Shown here: positions 36,200 to 45,057 of the stretch, piece after piece
Numbering within the stretch: the stretch's first letter is position 1
How the letters are laid out: each line of letters opens with the position of its first letter
NCBI RefSeq assembly: GCF_027912495.1
Contig: NZ_CP115463.1
Coordinates: 1,883,501 to 1,947,500, forward strand
Length of the DNA: 64,000 nt
Source: Caulobacter sp. NIBR1757
GTDB lineage: Bacteria > Pseudomonadota > Alphaproteobacteria > Caulobacterales > Caulobacteraceae
Reading direction: 5' to 3'
Made by a program: the position numbers and the translations under genes
Notes under the pieces: generated by a model
The model's input: the letters and a program-made list of their open reading frames with translations, nothing else
What the model was told of the DNA's origin: nothing
The model's database searches: none

Positions 36200-36805
36200 C
36201 TACTGCGGCCTGGGCGCCTTCGCCGCCGAGCAGCCCTTGGCCAGATCGCCCTGCATCAGGGTCACCGCCTCCAGCAGCGCCTGGTTCAGGAGGCCCGAGG
36301 TTTCACTCTTCGTCCCCGCCCAGTTCACGGCTTCCTTGCCGCCGCGGTAGATGTTCTGGCCCAGTTCGCCGCCGGCATGGCTGTAGCGCACGCGCAGGAC
36401 GACGCTGGCCGCCTTGCTGGTGCTGACGGCGAAGATGTAGCTCTTGAGGATCTCGACGTTGAGGACGAGGTCGGCGGTCTCGGCCTTGTCGGCGAGGGCC
36501 CAGCGGGCGTCGCCCTGCAGGGTGACCAGGCCCGAGCGCACCCAGCCGGGGGCGTCGGACGACAGCACCATCCGGGATTCCATGTAGCCCATGCTGGTCG
36601 GATCCGCGCGCCGGTCCTCGACGCCGGCGATGTACAGCCGGCAGGGCGGGACCTTGCCGGGCCGGGGCGGCGTCGGGGCGGGCGGGCCGACCGTGGCGTT
36701 GATGTCGAACGGAACGGGTGGGGCGGCGAGGGCGACGCCGGCCGGGCTGGCCACGGCGAGCAGCAGCGCCAGCGGTCCGGCGATCAGGGCGGAGCGAAGG
36801 GTCAT
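36200..36805 (-). CDS. Exported protein of unknown function
   Basis: A 201-residue protein with a signal peptide (about 1-27, ending VALAAPP). The mature part is beta-rich (CRLYIAGVEDRRADPTS, VLNVEILKSYIFAVSTSK). It resembles no family I can name. The ATG at 36805 was chosen because the signal peptide follows directly; a longer frame upstream lacks coding character. It shares strand with the lipoprotein gene 64 bases upstream, so the two are probably co-transcribed and both act in the envelope. Confidence 0.6.
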   Translation of the reverse strand: MTLRSALIAGPLALLLAVASPAGVALAAPPVPFDINATVGPPAPTPPRPGKVPPCRLYIAGVEDRRADPTSMGYMESRMVLSSDAPGWVRSGLVTLQGDARWALADKAETADLVLNVEILKSYIFAVSTSKAASVVLRVRYSHAGGELGQNIYRGGKEAVNWAGTKSETSGLLNQALLEAVTLMQGDLAKGCSAAKAPRPQ

Positions 36806-36869
36806 GGCAAATCCAGCGATGGCTAGAAAAATGGCCAGGACCGGCAGGCCCTGGCCATTGATCGGTTGC

Positions 36870-37664
36870 TTACTTGGCGGCGACAGGCGGCGGCGCGCGC
36901 TGGATGTCGGTGGCCAGCTTGCCGGCGACGGCGGCGGAACCGGCGTCGAGGGCCTCGCGGATGGCCTTGCCGTTGTCGGCGGCCCACATGCGGATGTTGG
37001 TGTCCCGGACGGTGGTCGGGGCCGGCAGCAGCTGGCTGTAGGTGAAGGTGTTGCGGTAGATCGCATTGCCGCCGTAGGACGGGACCTTGGCGTTGGCCGT
37101 GGCCGTCGGCTTGAAGGGCGTCAGGGCGGCGCTGTTGGCGTAGAGGTCGGCGGCCAGGGTGACGGTCACCGAGGCGGCGTCGGTCGAGAACTGGTAGTCG
37201 GCGACGGTGATCAGCACGGCGCTGGCCTTGGAGTCGGCGATGGCCTTGTCGAGGCCGGGCTGGAAGGCGTCCTTGGACACCCGCACGCCGTCGACCTTGA
37301 GGAAGCTGACGCCGCTAAGCTGGGTCTGCAGGTCGGCCTTCAGGCGGGCGTCGAAGTCGTAGTCGACGATCGAGTCGCGGGCCGGCTGCACGGCCTTCTG
37401 GGCCGCTTCGGTCGAGGCGGCGTCGATGCCGGCGGCGACCAGCGCCCCGATCAGACCGCCCTGGCCGCCGGTGCTGACCGGGGCGACATAGACGTAGATC
37501 TCGCTCTGCTTGACCGGCGCGACGACCTCGGTCGAGGTGATGGCGTCGCGGGCCCCGGTGGCCAGCGGCACCTTGAACGGCACCGGCGTCACGCAGGCGC
37601 TGAGCGAGGCGCCGGCCAGCGTCACGGCGCAGGCGAGCAGGATGGATCTGGTGGTGTTGCGCAT
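36870..37664 (-). CDS. Lipoprotein of unknown function
   Basis: A 264-residue exported protein. The signal ends in LSAC with Cys24 as the lipid-attachment site. The mature domain (KQSEIYVYVAPVSTGGQGGL, VDYDFDARLKADLQTQLSGV, VLITVADYQFSTDAASVTV) looks like a secretin-adjacent or DUF-type beta/alpha domain, with no assigned role. The start at 37664 puts the signal peptide at the N-terminus. Upstream gene of the pair with 36200. Confidence 0.65.
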   Translation of the reverse strand: MRNTTRSILLACAVTLAGASLSACVTPVPFKVPLATGARDAITSTEVVAPVKQSEIYVYVAPVSTGGQGGLIGALVAAGIDAASTEAAQKAVQPARDSIVDYDFDARLKADLQTQLSGVSFLKVDGVRVSKDAFQPGLDKAIADSKASAVLITVADYQFSTDAASVTVTLAADLYANSAALTPFKPTATANAKVPSYGGNAIYRNTFTYSQLLPAPTTVRDTNIRMWAADNGKAIREALDAGSAAVAGKLATDIQRAPPPVAAK

Positions 37665-37793
37665 GGGGCCCCCCGGCCGGATGTGGCGGTTACTTTTCCG
37701 GGGGCGAGATAGCCCCCTCATCGCCAAGTAGCACCCGAACCGAGGAAGGCAAGTGAAGTTCCGGTGGCGCCCCGGGGGAGGGCCGCAAGCGGC

Positions 37794-38153
37794 CTAGCGG
37801 CGGGCCTTGCGGGCGGCGTACTTGGCGTCGCGGGCGGCCTGGGCCTCGGCCTTGGTCAGGGCCTTGCGTTCCTTGCGCTCGCCGCGCTTGGCGTCGAGGG
37901 CGGCGGCCTCGTCGGCGAGGCGGGCGGCTTCGGCGTCGGCGGCGGCATCGGCCTGGGCCTGCTTCTTGGCGGCCTTCTCGGCGGTGCGTTCTTCGCGAAC
38001 GCGGGCCAGTTCCTCGGCCTTCTTCTCGGCGCGGGGTTTCAGGGCCGGGTCGGTGACGGTGGGCTTGGGCTTGAATCGGGCGAGCAGGGCGGCCTTGGCT
38101 TCGGCGGCGGTCTTCTGGCGGTCGGCGAAAGTATCGCCCAGGGCGTTTTTCAT
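37794..38153 (-). CDS. Lys/Arg/Ala-rich small protein (DUF6481-type)
   Basis: A 119-residue, highly charged helical protein (LARVREERTAEKAAKKQAQA and RKERKALTKAEAQAARD), consistent with the DUF6481 family of Alphaproteobacteria. It is basic overall and probably binds nucleic acid, though that is an inference from composition. Function unknown. No Shine-Dalgarno stands out beyond GAGAGG before the ATG. Monocistronic. Confidence 0.65.
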   Translation of the reverse strand: MKNALGDTFADRQKTAAEAKAALLARFKPKPTVTDPALKPRAEKKAEELARVREERTAEKAAKKQAQADAAADAEAARLADEAAALDAKRGERKERKALTKAEAQAARDAKYAARKARR

Positions 38154-38433
38154 CAGGGTCCTTGAGAGGGATGTGGCAGCGGGCGGGAGGGTGAAACCTC
38201 ACGCCATCATCGTAACGCGCCAGAAAAACAGAAGGTCCAGCCGGCGAAACGAAGTCGTTTTCAGGTCATCGATCCGAAGAGCCGGGCCGACGTGCGAGGC
38301 GACAGGGTGCGTTTTTCAAGCGGTAAATGCAAGAAATATTGGCTGGTGGCGCTTTGGCAGCCCCGAAAACTTGCCGAAAATTGTTCGGCGGGCGGTGCTT
38401 TTCGGATGGCCGCGCGGGCCCTATAGGACGGCC
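38154..38433. other. Divergent 280-base promoter region
   Basis: This lies between the DUF6481-type gene (minus) and the methyltransferase gene (plus). It holds no ORF with coding character. It is somewhat AT-richer near 38310-38380 and should contain both promoters. Confidence 0.4.
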
Positions 38434-39108
38434 ATGATCCCCTGGCTTCACCTCTCCACCGCAACCATGCCCGGCGGCGGCGGCACCCTGCGTCTGATGC
38501 AGCGGGGCCAGGAGTTCTCGATCATGGCCGAGGGCGGCATCGAGCTGATGAACAGCCGGCTGAGCGGCTCCGAGCAGGCGCTGGCCGGGTTGACGGCGGA
38601 GCGGCTGGCCGGGCGGCCCGGGCAGCGGGTGCTGATCGGCGGCCTCGGGATGGGGTTCACCCTGCGGGCGGCGCTGGCGGCCTGGCCGAAGGAGACGCGG
38701 ATCGTCGTCGGCGAACTGGCGCCCGAGGTGGTCGACTGGGCGCGGGGTCCGATGGCGGCAGTGTACGGCGGATGCCTGGACGATCCCCGGGTGAGCCTCG
38801 CGGTCGGCGACGTGCGCGATCAGATCCGCGGCGAGGCGGTGTGGGACGCCATCCTGCTCGACGTCGACAACGGGCCGGAGGGGCTGACCCGGCGGGCGAA
38901 TGACAGCCTCTATGATGTGGCCGGTCTGGCGGCGGCGCGGGCGGCCTTGAAGCCAGGCGGGGTGCTGGCGGTGTGGTCCTCGGCGCCGCACGCGGTGTTC
39001 AGCAGGCGGGTGCGCTCGGCGGGGTTCGTGGTCGAGGAGCTGAAGGTCAAGGCCGGGCCAGGGCGGCGCAAGGCCAGCCATGTGATCTGGCTGGCGGTGA
39101 AGCGGTAG
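38434..39108 (+). CDS. Spermidine-synthase-like methyltransferase-fold protein
   Basis: A 224-residue protein of the spermine/spermidine synthase (SpeE) superfamily. The nucleotide-binding loop is VLIGGLGMGFTLRAAL, followed by the acidic strand VVGELAPEV and the GDVRDQI segment, then ILLDVDNGPEGL. It is shorter than true spermidine synthases and lacks their N-terminal beta domain, so the donor (decarboxylated SAM or SAM) and acceptor are unknown. The ATG at 38434 starts the family N-terminus (WLHLSTATMPGGGGTLRLM). Confidence 0.82.
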   Translation: MIPWLHLSTATMPGGGGTLRLMQRGQEFSIMAEGGIELMNSRLSGSEQALAGLTAERLAGRPGQRVLIGGLGMGFTLRAALAAWPKETRIVVGELAPEVVDWARGPMAAVYGGCLDDPRVSLAVGDVRDQIRGEAVWDAILLDVDNGPEGLTRRANDSLYDVAGLAAARAALKPGGVLAVWSSAPHAVFSRRVRSAGFVVEELKVKAGPGRRKASHVIWLAVKR

Positions 39109-39170
39109 TCTTTTCGCCTCTTGCCCACCGCTGCGGAACCTCGCCAGTCTGCGGCCAACAGGAGGAAGCC

Positions 39171-39986
39171 ATGACCGAACCCGCCAACGATCGCGTCACC
39201 ATCGACATCCAGGACGGCGTCGCCGATGTGCGCCTGGTCCGCACCGACAAGATGAACGCCCTGGACGACGCCATGTTCGCCGCCCTGATCGCGGCCGGCG
39301 AGCGGCTGAAGACCGAGAAAGGCGTGCGGGCCGTGGTGCTGTCGGGCGAGGGCCGGGGCTTCTGCGCCGGGCTGGACATGGGCAATTTCGGCAAGATGGC
39401 GTCCGGCGAGCGCAGCGGCGGGGCCGGCCTGGTCGATACCCCGCGCACCGAGAGCGGCGCCAACCGGGCCCAGAACGCGGTGATGATCTGGCGCGACATT
39501 CCCGTGCCGGTGATCGCCGCTGTGCATGGGGTGGCGCTGGGCGGCGGCTTTCAGCTGACCCTGGGGGCCGACATGCGCTTCGTGGCCCCCGATACGAAGA
39601 TGGCGGTGCTGGAGATCAAGTGGGGCCTGGTGCCCGACATGGCCGGGATCGCCCTGCTGCGCGGGCTGGTCCGGGACGATGTGGCGCGGGACCTGACCTA
39701 TACGGGGCGCATCTTCACCGGCGAGGAAGCCTTCACCCTGGGCATCGCCACCCGCGTCTGCGCCGATCCGAGGGCCGAGGCGCTGGCGGCGGCGCGTGAG
39801 ATCGCCGGGAAGAACCCGGCCGCCATTCGCGGCAACAAGCGGCTGCTGAACCTGATGGCCGATGGCGACCAGCATGCGATCCTGCTGGCCGAGAGCGTCG
39901 AGCAGGGGGCGCTGATCGGCTCGCCCGGCAACATCGAGGCGGTGATGGCCAACATGGAAAAGCGGTCCCCGGTCTTCAGCGACTAG
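39171..39986 (+). CDS. Enoyl-CoA hydratase/isomerase (crotonase) family protein
   Basis: A 271-residue crotonase-fold enzyme that hydrates or isomerises enoyl-CoA thioesters. The oxyanion-hole segments are GEGRGFCAGLDMGNFG (about 59-74) and VHGVALGGGFQLTLGADMRF (about 118-137), followed by the helix with ALLRGLVRDDVARDL. A Glu at the position of one of the two catalytic glutamates of hydratase 1 is not obvious, so isomerase or related activity is possible. AGGAGG precedes the ATG at 39171 by seven bases. Confidence 0.88.
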   Translation: MTEPANDRVTIDIQDGVADVRLVRTDKMNALDDAMFAALIAAGERLKTEKGVRAVVLSGEGRGFCAGLDMGNFGKMASGERSGGAGLVDTPRTESGANRAQNAVMIWRDIPVPVIAAVHGVALGGGFQLTLGADMRFVAPDTKMAVLEIKWGLVPDMAGIALLRGLVRDDVARDLTYTGRIFTGEEAFTLGIATRVCADPRAEALAAAREIAGKNPAAIRGNKRLLNLMADGDQHAILLAESVEQGALIGSPGNIEAVMANMEKRSPVFSD

Positions 39987-40023
39987 CCCACAGGGGGCGA
40001 CACCCGCTAAGCCTGCGGGGTTC

Positions 40024-41658
40024 ATGCGCACCTCAGAGATCCGCTCCGCCGCCCTTGCCATCGCCCCGACCCTGTCGGCGGCGGCGGCGTTGTTTGGCGG
40101 CTGGCTGCTGCTGGCCTCCGGCGCGACGCCGACCGATCCCGAGCGATTGAGCTTCCTGCTGCGGATGAGCGAGCCGGCGGTCATCGACGCCAGCCACTTC
40201 GCCTCCTCGATGCTGGGCCTGTTCCTGGTGCTGCTGGCGTTTGGATTGAGGGCCCGGCTCGGCGCGGCCTGGGCGGCGACGGTCGCCTGCCTGCTGGTGG
40301 CGGCGCTGCTGGCCCCGCTGAAGGGGGTGAACCTCGAGGAGACCGGCATCCTGGTGGTGCTGCTGCTCGTGGTCGCGCCCTTCCGCGCCGCCTTCGACCG
40401 CACCGCGCGGCTGACCCGCATGGAGATCACCCCCGGCTGGCTGCTGTCGGCCGCCGCCGCCGTGGCGGGCGCGGGCCTGCTCGGCTGGTGGTCGTTCAGC
40501 AATGCCGACTACGGCGACCGACAGGTCTGGCGGATGATGTTCGACGCCGATGTCGAGCGCGCCATCCGCAGCTCGATCGGGGCGGGCGTGCTGCTGCTCG
40601 GCATCGGCGTCTGGCGCCTGTTCGCCACCCCCGCGACGCCTGCCGTCGCCGGTGAGGACGATCCCGACTTCGCCCGCGTCCGCGCCATCCTGGCCAAGGC
40701 CGAGAGCGCCGAGCCGGAGTCCAACCTGGCCCTGCTGGGCGACAAGCGGTTCCTGTTCTCGACCAGCGGTGAGACCTTCATGATGTTCGGGGTGCGGGGC
40801 CGCAGCTGGGTGGCCATGGGTCCGCCGGTGGGCCGCCGCGACGAGCACATGGAGCTCTTCTGGCGGTTCCGCGAGATGGCCGACGCCCACGCGGCGAGGC
40901 CCTGCATCTATGGCCTGGAGCCCGAGGACCTCGTCGAGGTCATTGAACTGGGCTTCTTCATCCAGAAGACCGGGGAAAGCGCCCGGGTGCCGCTGGCCGA
41001 TTTCTCCCTGGCCGGTCGCCGACGCGAGGTCCTGCGCCGCAACTGGCGCAAGGCCGGCGAGAGCGGCGCGACCTTCGAGGTGGTCCCCCCCGGCGCGGCG
41101 CCGATGGACGAGCTGGAGCGCATCTCCGACGCCTGGCTGGCCGACCACGCGGGCGGCGAGAAGGCCTTCAGCCTGGGCGGCTTCATTCCCCGCTACGTCG
41201 AGGAGTTCCCCGTCGCCCTGGTCCGGGTCGCGGGCCGGATCGTCGCCTTCGCCACCCTGTGGCCGACGGCCGCCAAGTCCAGCCTGTCGATGGACCTGAT
41301 GCGCTACGGCGCCGAGGCCCCCAAGAACATCATGGACTTCCTGTTCGTCGAGCTGATGACCTGGGGCCGCGAGCAGGGCTACCTGGCCTTCGATTTCGGG
41401 GTCGCGCCGCTGGCCGGCCTCGAGGACCGGCCGCTGGCCCCGATCCTCAGCCGGGTCGGCCGGCTGCTCTTCGAGCGGGGCGAGGACTTTTACAATTTCC
41501 GCGGCGTGCGGCGGTACAAGGAGAAGTACGACCCGCTCTGGCGACCCCGCTACATGGCCTGTCCGCACAAATGGCAGGTGCCGTTCCTGCTGGCGGACAT
41601 CGGCCTGTTGTCGTCGGGCGGCATGGCCGGGATGATGGGGCGTTCGAAGAAGGACTAG
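40024..41658 (+). CDS. MprF-like phosphatidylglycerol lysyltransferase C-terminal domain protein
   Basis: A 544-residue membrane protein with about six N-terminal hydrophobic helices (to about residue 205) and a C-terminal LPG_synthase/DUF2156 domain (about 225-530), a double GNAT fold (FMMFGVRGRSWVAMGPPVG, LVRVAGRIVAFATLWPT, MDFLFVELMTWGREQGYLAFD, YNFRGVRRYKEKYDPLW). MprF proteins transfer an amino acid from tRNA to phosphatidylglycerol and usually also carry an eight-helix flippase; here only a part of the membrane half is present. It may aminoacylate lipids without flipping them, or modify another substrate. Confidence 0.85.
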   Translation: MRTSEIRSAALAIAPTLSAAAALFGGWLLLASGATPTDPERLSFLLRMSEPAVIDASHFASSMLGLFLVLLAFGLRARLGAAWAATVACLLVAALLAPLKGVNLEETGILVVLLLVVAPFRAAFDRTARLTRMEITPGWLLSAAAAVAGAGLLGWWSFSNADYGDRQVWRMMFDADVERAIRSSIGAGVLLLGIGVWRLFATPATPAVAGEDDPDFARVRAILAKAESAEPESNLALLGDKRFLFSTSGETFMMFGVRGRSWVAMGPPVGRRDEHMELFWRFREMADAHAARPCIYGLEPEDLVEVIELGFFIQKTGESARVPLADFSLAGRRREVLRRNWRKAGESGATFEVVPPGAAPMDELERISDAWLADHAGGEKAFSLGGFIPRYVEEFPVALVRVAGRIVAFATLWPTAAKSSLSMDLMRYGAEAPKNIMDFLFVELMTWGREQGYLAFDFGVAPLAGLEDRPLAPILSRVGRLLFERGEDFYNFRGVRRYKEKYDPLWRPRYMACPHKWQVPFLLADIGLLSSGGMAGMMGRSKKD

Positions 41659-41662
41659 GTTT

Positions 41663-41866
41663 CTAGCGGCCAGCCATGAGGCCGAGCAGGGCGGCCAGGT
41701 GGGCGCCGGTCATCACCACGCCGGTCGCGAAGACGATCATCAGCGGTCGCCAGGGAATCATCCGCGGACCCTTCACCAGGTTCGGGGGCTGCGCGCCCCG
41801 CCAGCCGGCGAAGGCGGTGAGGGCCGCCAGCGTCGCCAGCACGATCAGGGTCACGGTCATCGTCAT
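41663..41866 (-). CDS. Small two-helix membrane protein
   Basis: A 67-residue product with two hydrophobic segments (TVTLIVLATLAALTAFAGW and PLMIVFATGVVMTGAHLAAL). The ATG at 41866 starts it just before the first helix; longer frames upstream lack coding character. No family recognised. It converges on the MprF-like gene five bases away. Confidence 0.5.
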   Translation of the reverse strand: MTMTVTLIVLATLAALTAFAGWRGAQPPNLVKGPRMIPWRPLMIVFATGVVMTGAHLAALLGLMAGR

Positions 41867-42055
41867 GCGGCCCAGATGGAACCCGCCGTCCGGTCGCACA
41901 AGTGGGGCGCGGTGTTTCAGCGCGGGGCGGGGTTTGCGGGCCACAGCGGCTGATCTGGAAAGGTCTTTTTAACCCTAACCGGCGCGAAGTTGGTCCCGAA
42001 ACGGGCGGCGCGGCCATCCGTCCACAGGATATCGCGGGCAACGCAAGATATAGCG

Positions 42056-42070
42056 TTAACCTCGCGTTTA
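42056..42070 (+). promoter_or_regulatory. Candidate CtrA box upstream of podJ
   Basis: TTAACCTCGCGTTTA fits the CtrA consensus TTAA-N7-TTAA with one mismatch in the second half (TTTA). It lies 56 bases ahead of the podJ ATG in the 259-base gap 41867-42125, which is AT-richer than its surroundings and otherwise empty. Regulation by CtrA is inferred from this match and the gene identity. Confidence 0.4.
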
Positions 42071-42125
42071 CACACAAGGGCTCGCTGGCTAGCGTCCGAG
42101 CCTAAGTGCCGGGAGAACGATTCGT

Positions 42126-45056
42126 ATGACGGCGGGGGCGCCCTGGAGCGTTAAGGGTATCGACCCCAAAGCGAGGGAGATCGCGAAGGATCTCGCGCGC
42201 CGCTCCGGCATGACTCTGGGCGAGTGGCTGAACCACATGATCGTCGAGGGCGAGGCGCCCGATACGGACATCGAAACCGCCGATCCCTCCGTCATCCCGC
42301 ATCCCCGCCCGGACGCCCCGGCCCGGCTCGAAGCCGTGCACCATCCGGCCGACGAGGTCGGCAAGGTTACCGACGCCATCGAACGGCTGACCAGCCGCAT
42401 CGAGGCCGCCGAGCAGCGCTCGACCCTGGCCATCACCGGCATCGACCAGTCGGTGCGCGGCGCGCTGAGCCGTCTGGAAGGGGCCGAGCGGGAGCATATC
42501 TCGGTGGCCGCCCGCTTTGAAGGCGCCGTCGACGAAATCCGCACCGAACAGTCGCGCGCCATCGAGCGCCTGCGCCGCATCGAGGCGGAATCGACCGGGC
42601 CCCGCTCGGCCGAGGCGCTGCGGGCCCTGGAGGGGTCCGTCGGCAAGGTGGCCAGCGCCGTCTACGACACCGAGGCCCGCAGCCGCGAGGCCATCGCCGC
42701 CCTGGAAGCCAAGGTCGCCGCCCTGGAAGCCGGTGGGGCCGCGCCGGACTCCGCCGCCCTGGCCGAGGAAGTCGCCGCCCGGGTTCTCGGCCGTCTCGAG
42801 GCCGCCGAGACGCAGACGAAAGAGGCCATCCGCGACCTCGGCTACAGCTTCGTCAAGCTGGACGGGCGCTTGCGCAAGGTGGAGGGGGCCGACAACACCG
42901 CCGCCCTGCAGACCCTGTCGCATGGCCTCAACGCCCGCCTGGAGCAGGTGCGCCAGGAGATGGCCGAGCAGCTGCGCCGGTCCTCCGATGGCGGCTTCGG
43001 CCGGGTCGAGCAGAAGCTGGGAGAAATGACCGCCCACGTCCATGCCGCCGAGCAACGCTCGGCCATGGCCATCGAGCGGATGGGCCGGGAGATGGTCAGC
43101 ATGGCCGACAATCTCAGCCGCCGGGTGCAGTCGGTCGAGGGACGCAGCGCCCAGGCCGTCGAGAACGTCGGCAGTGAAGTGTCGCGGATCGCAGGATTGG
43201 TCGAGCAACGGTTGGCCCACAATGACGGAAGTCAGGCCCAGGCGCTGGAGCGCCTCGGCGTCGAGATCGCCCGCATCACCGAGCGACTGAGCGAGCGCAT
43301 CGCCAACAGCGAGCGCCGCAGCGCCCAGGCCATCGACGATGTCGGCGAGCAGGTCGCCCGGGTCACCGAGCGGATCAGCCAGCGCCAGGAGCGGGTCTCC
43401 ACCGATCTGGCTGAACGCATCCGTCAGAGCGAGGAGCGCACGGCCCGGCTGCTCGACGAGGCGCGCGAGAAGATCGACGCCTCGATGACCAGCGCCACGC
43501 GGCGCATCGCCGATTCGGTCACCGCCGCCGTCCCCGCGCCGGCCCCGGCTCCGACGGTTCGCCGCCCCGGACCGGCCGGCATGGACCCCTTCGCGCCCGA
43601 TCCCTTCCCGACCCGGGGTCAGGCCATCCCGGACGACGCCTTCGCGCCGCGCGGCTTCGAGTCCCCGTCGTTCGCCGCCGCCACGCTGGGGCCGGCGGAA
43701 CCGGGCTTCGACGATGATTTCCCCAGCCGCGACACCGGCCCGGCCGCCTTCTCCGACGCCGACTTCGACGCCGCCGACGAATTCGTGGCCCTCGATGACG
43801 ACAACGGGGAGCCTGAATTCGAGGCCGCTCCGGCCCCCGTGTTCGACGCCGAGCCCAGCCGCCCCCTGAGCACGCGCGAGGTCATCGAGCAGGCTCGCGC
43901 CGCCGCCCGCAACGCCGGCGGCGCCGCCAGCGCCCCGGCCGCCGCCAAGCCGGCCCGCAAGGGTCTGTTCGGCAGCCGGCCTAAGCCGGCGAAGAAGCAG
44001 GCCAGCTCGGCCCTGACCACGGCCCTGGCCATCACCGCCGTCCTGGCCTGCGGCGGCATCGCGACCACCGGCTATGTGCTCCAGAGCGGCGGCAAGGCCG
44101 GCGACGTGGGCGATCGCATCGCCCAGAGCCTGAAGATCAAGGAAGCCGACAGCCGGGAAATCCTGACGGCCGAAGCGGACACGACGCCGGGCCTGACCAC
44201 CGCTCCGCGTGTGGCCCTGGCCCTGGCGCCGGACGTCGTCGATCCGGAAGCGGCTACAGTCCCACAGCCGACCGCGGTTCCGGCGCCGCCGGCCGCCAAC
44301 CCGCCGTTGACCGCCGCCGGTCTGTTCGGCGACGCGGTCCGCAAGATCGAAGCCCGCCAGGCCGGCGGCCTCGACGCCCTGCGCAAGTCCGCCAACCAGG
44401 GCTACGCCCCGGCCCAGTTCTATCTCGCCAAGCTGTACGAGAACGGCGAGGGCGGGTTGGCCAAGGATGCGGCCCAGGCCCGCAACTGGACCGAACGCGC
44501 CGCCCAGGGCGGTGAGCGCAAGGCCATGCACAATCTCGGCCTCTACTATTTCGAGGGCACCGGCGGGCCCACCAATCAAAAGCGTGCCGCCGAGTGGTTC
44601 CGACGCGCCGCCGACCTCGGCCTGACCGACAGCCAGTACAATCTGGGCAAGCTCTACGAGATCGGCTCGGGCGTCCCCCCGAACAGCGCCGAGGCCTACA
44701 AATGGTACCTGATCGCCGGCCGGGCCGGTGACGCCGAAGCCAGGGCCAGCGCCCAGCGTCTGCGCGACAGCCTGCCGCCCGCCGCCCGCACCGGCGCCGA
44801 ACGGGCCGCCAGCGGCTACCGTGTCGCCGCCCCGACCCCGGCGGCCAGGCTGATGGCGGCCGCGCACGCGGTCGGCACGTCCGCCCAGGCCCAGCGAGCC
44901 CTGTCACGGCTCGGCTACTACCAGGGTCCCCAGGACGGCAAGGCCTCGCCGGCGCTGGAAGGCGCCCTGAAGGCCTACCAGAAGGACAAGGGCCTGCCGG
45001 TCACCGGCCAGATGGACGCCCAGAGTTCCTCGTCGCTGGCGATCTACGCGCAGTAA
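42126..45056 (+). CDS. podJ: PodJ polar localisation factor
   Basis: A 976-residue protein, the length known for Caulobacter PodJ. The N-terminus (PWSVKGIDPKAREIAKDLAR, RSGMTLGEWLNHMI) is the PodJ signature. A long coiled coil follows to about residue 460, then a Pro/Asp-rich linker, one membrane helix (about 630-652), Sel1-like repeats (about 757-875; GYAPAQFYLAKLYENGEGG, KAMHNLGLYYFEGTGG, SQYNLGKLYEIGSG) and a C-terminal peptidoglycan-binding domain (about 920-976). The cytoplasmic part organises PleC and flagellar/pilus factors at the new pole; the periplasmic part binds the wall and is cleaved in the cell cycle in Caulobacter. The gene is single, with a possible CtrA box upstream. Confidence 0.95.
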   Translation: MTAGAPWSVKGIDPKAREIAKDLARRSGMTLGEWLNHMIVEGEAPDTDIETADPSVIPHPRPDAPARLEAVHHPADEVGKVTDAIERLTSRIEAAEQRSTLAITGIDQSVRGALSRLEGAEREHISVAARFEGAVDEIRTEQSRAIERLRRIEAESTGPRSAEALRALEGSVGKVASAVYDTEARSREAIAALEAKVAALEAGGAAPDSAALAEEVAARVLGRLEAAETQTKEAIRDLGYSFVKLDGRLRKVEGADNTAALQTLSHGLNARLEQVRQEMAEQLRRSSDGGFGRVEQKLGEMTAHVHAAEQRSAMAIERMGREMVSMADNLSRRVQSVEGRSAQAVENVGSEVSRIAGLVEQRLAHNDGSQAQALERLGVEIARITERLSERIANSERRSAQAIDDVGEQVARVTERISQRQERVSTDLAERIRQSEERTARLLDEAREKIDASMTSATRRIADSVTAAVPAPAPAPTVRRPGPAGMDPFAPDPFPTRGQAIPDDAFAPRGFESPSFAAATLGPAEPGFDDDFPSRDTGPAAFSDADFDAADEFVALDDDNGEPEFEAAPAPVFDAEPSRPLSTREVIEQARAAARNAGGAASAPAAAKPARKGLFGSRPKPAKKQASSALTTALAITAVLACGGIATTGYVLQSGGKAGDVGDRIAQSLKIKEADSREILTAEADTTPGLTTAPRVALALAPDVVDPEAATVPQPTAVPAPPAANPPLTAAGLFGDAVRKIEARQAGGLDALRKSANQGYAPAQFYLAKLYENGEGGLAKDAAQARNWTERAAQGGERKAMHNLGLYYFEGTGGPTNQKRAAEWFRRAADLGLTDSQYNLGKLYEIGSGVPPNSAEAYKWYLIAGRAGDAEARASAQRLRDSLPPAARTGAERAASGYRVAAPTPAARLMAAAHAVGTSAQAQRALSRLGYYQGPQDGKASPALEGALKAYQKDKGLPVTGQMDAQSSSSLAIYAQ

Positions 45057-45057
45057 A

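Noticed and set aside
42102-44867. 921-codon minus-strand ORF opposite podJ
   Set aside because: podJ is certain; the antisense reading is repetitive Gly/Ala/Gln-rich sequence with no domain.
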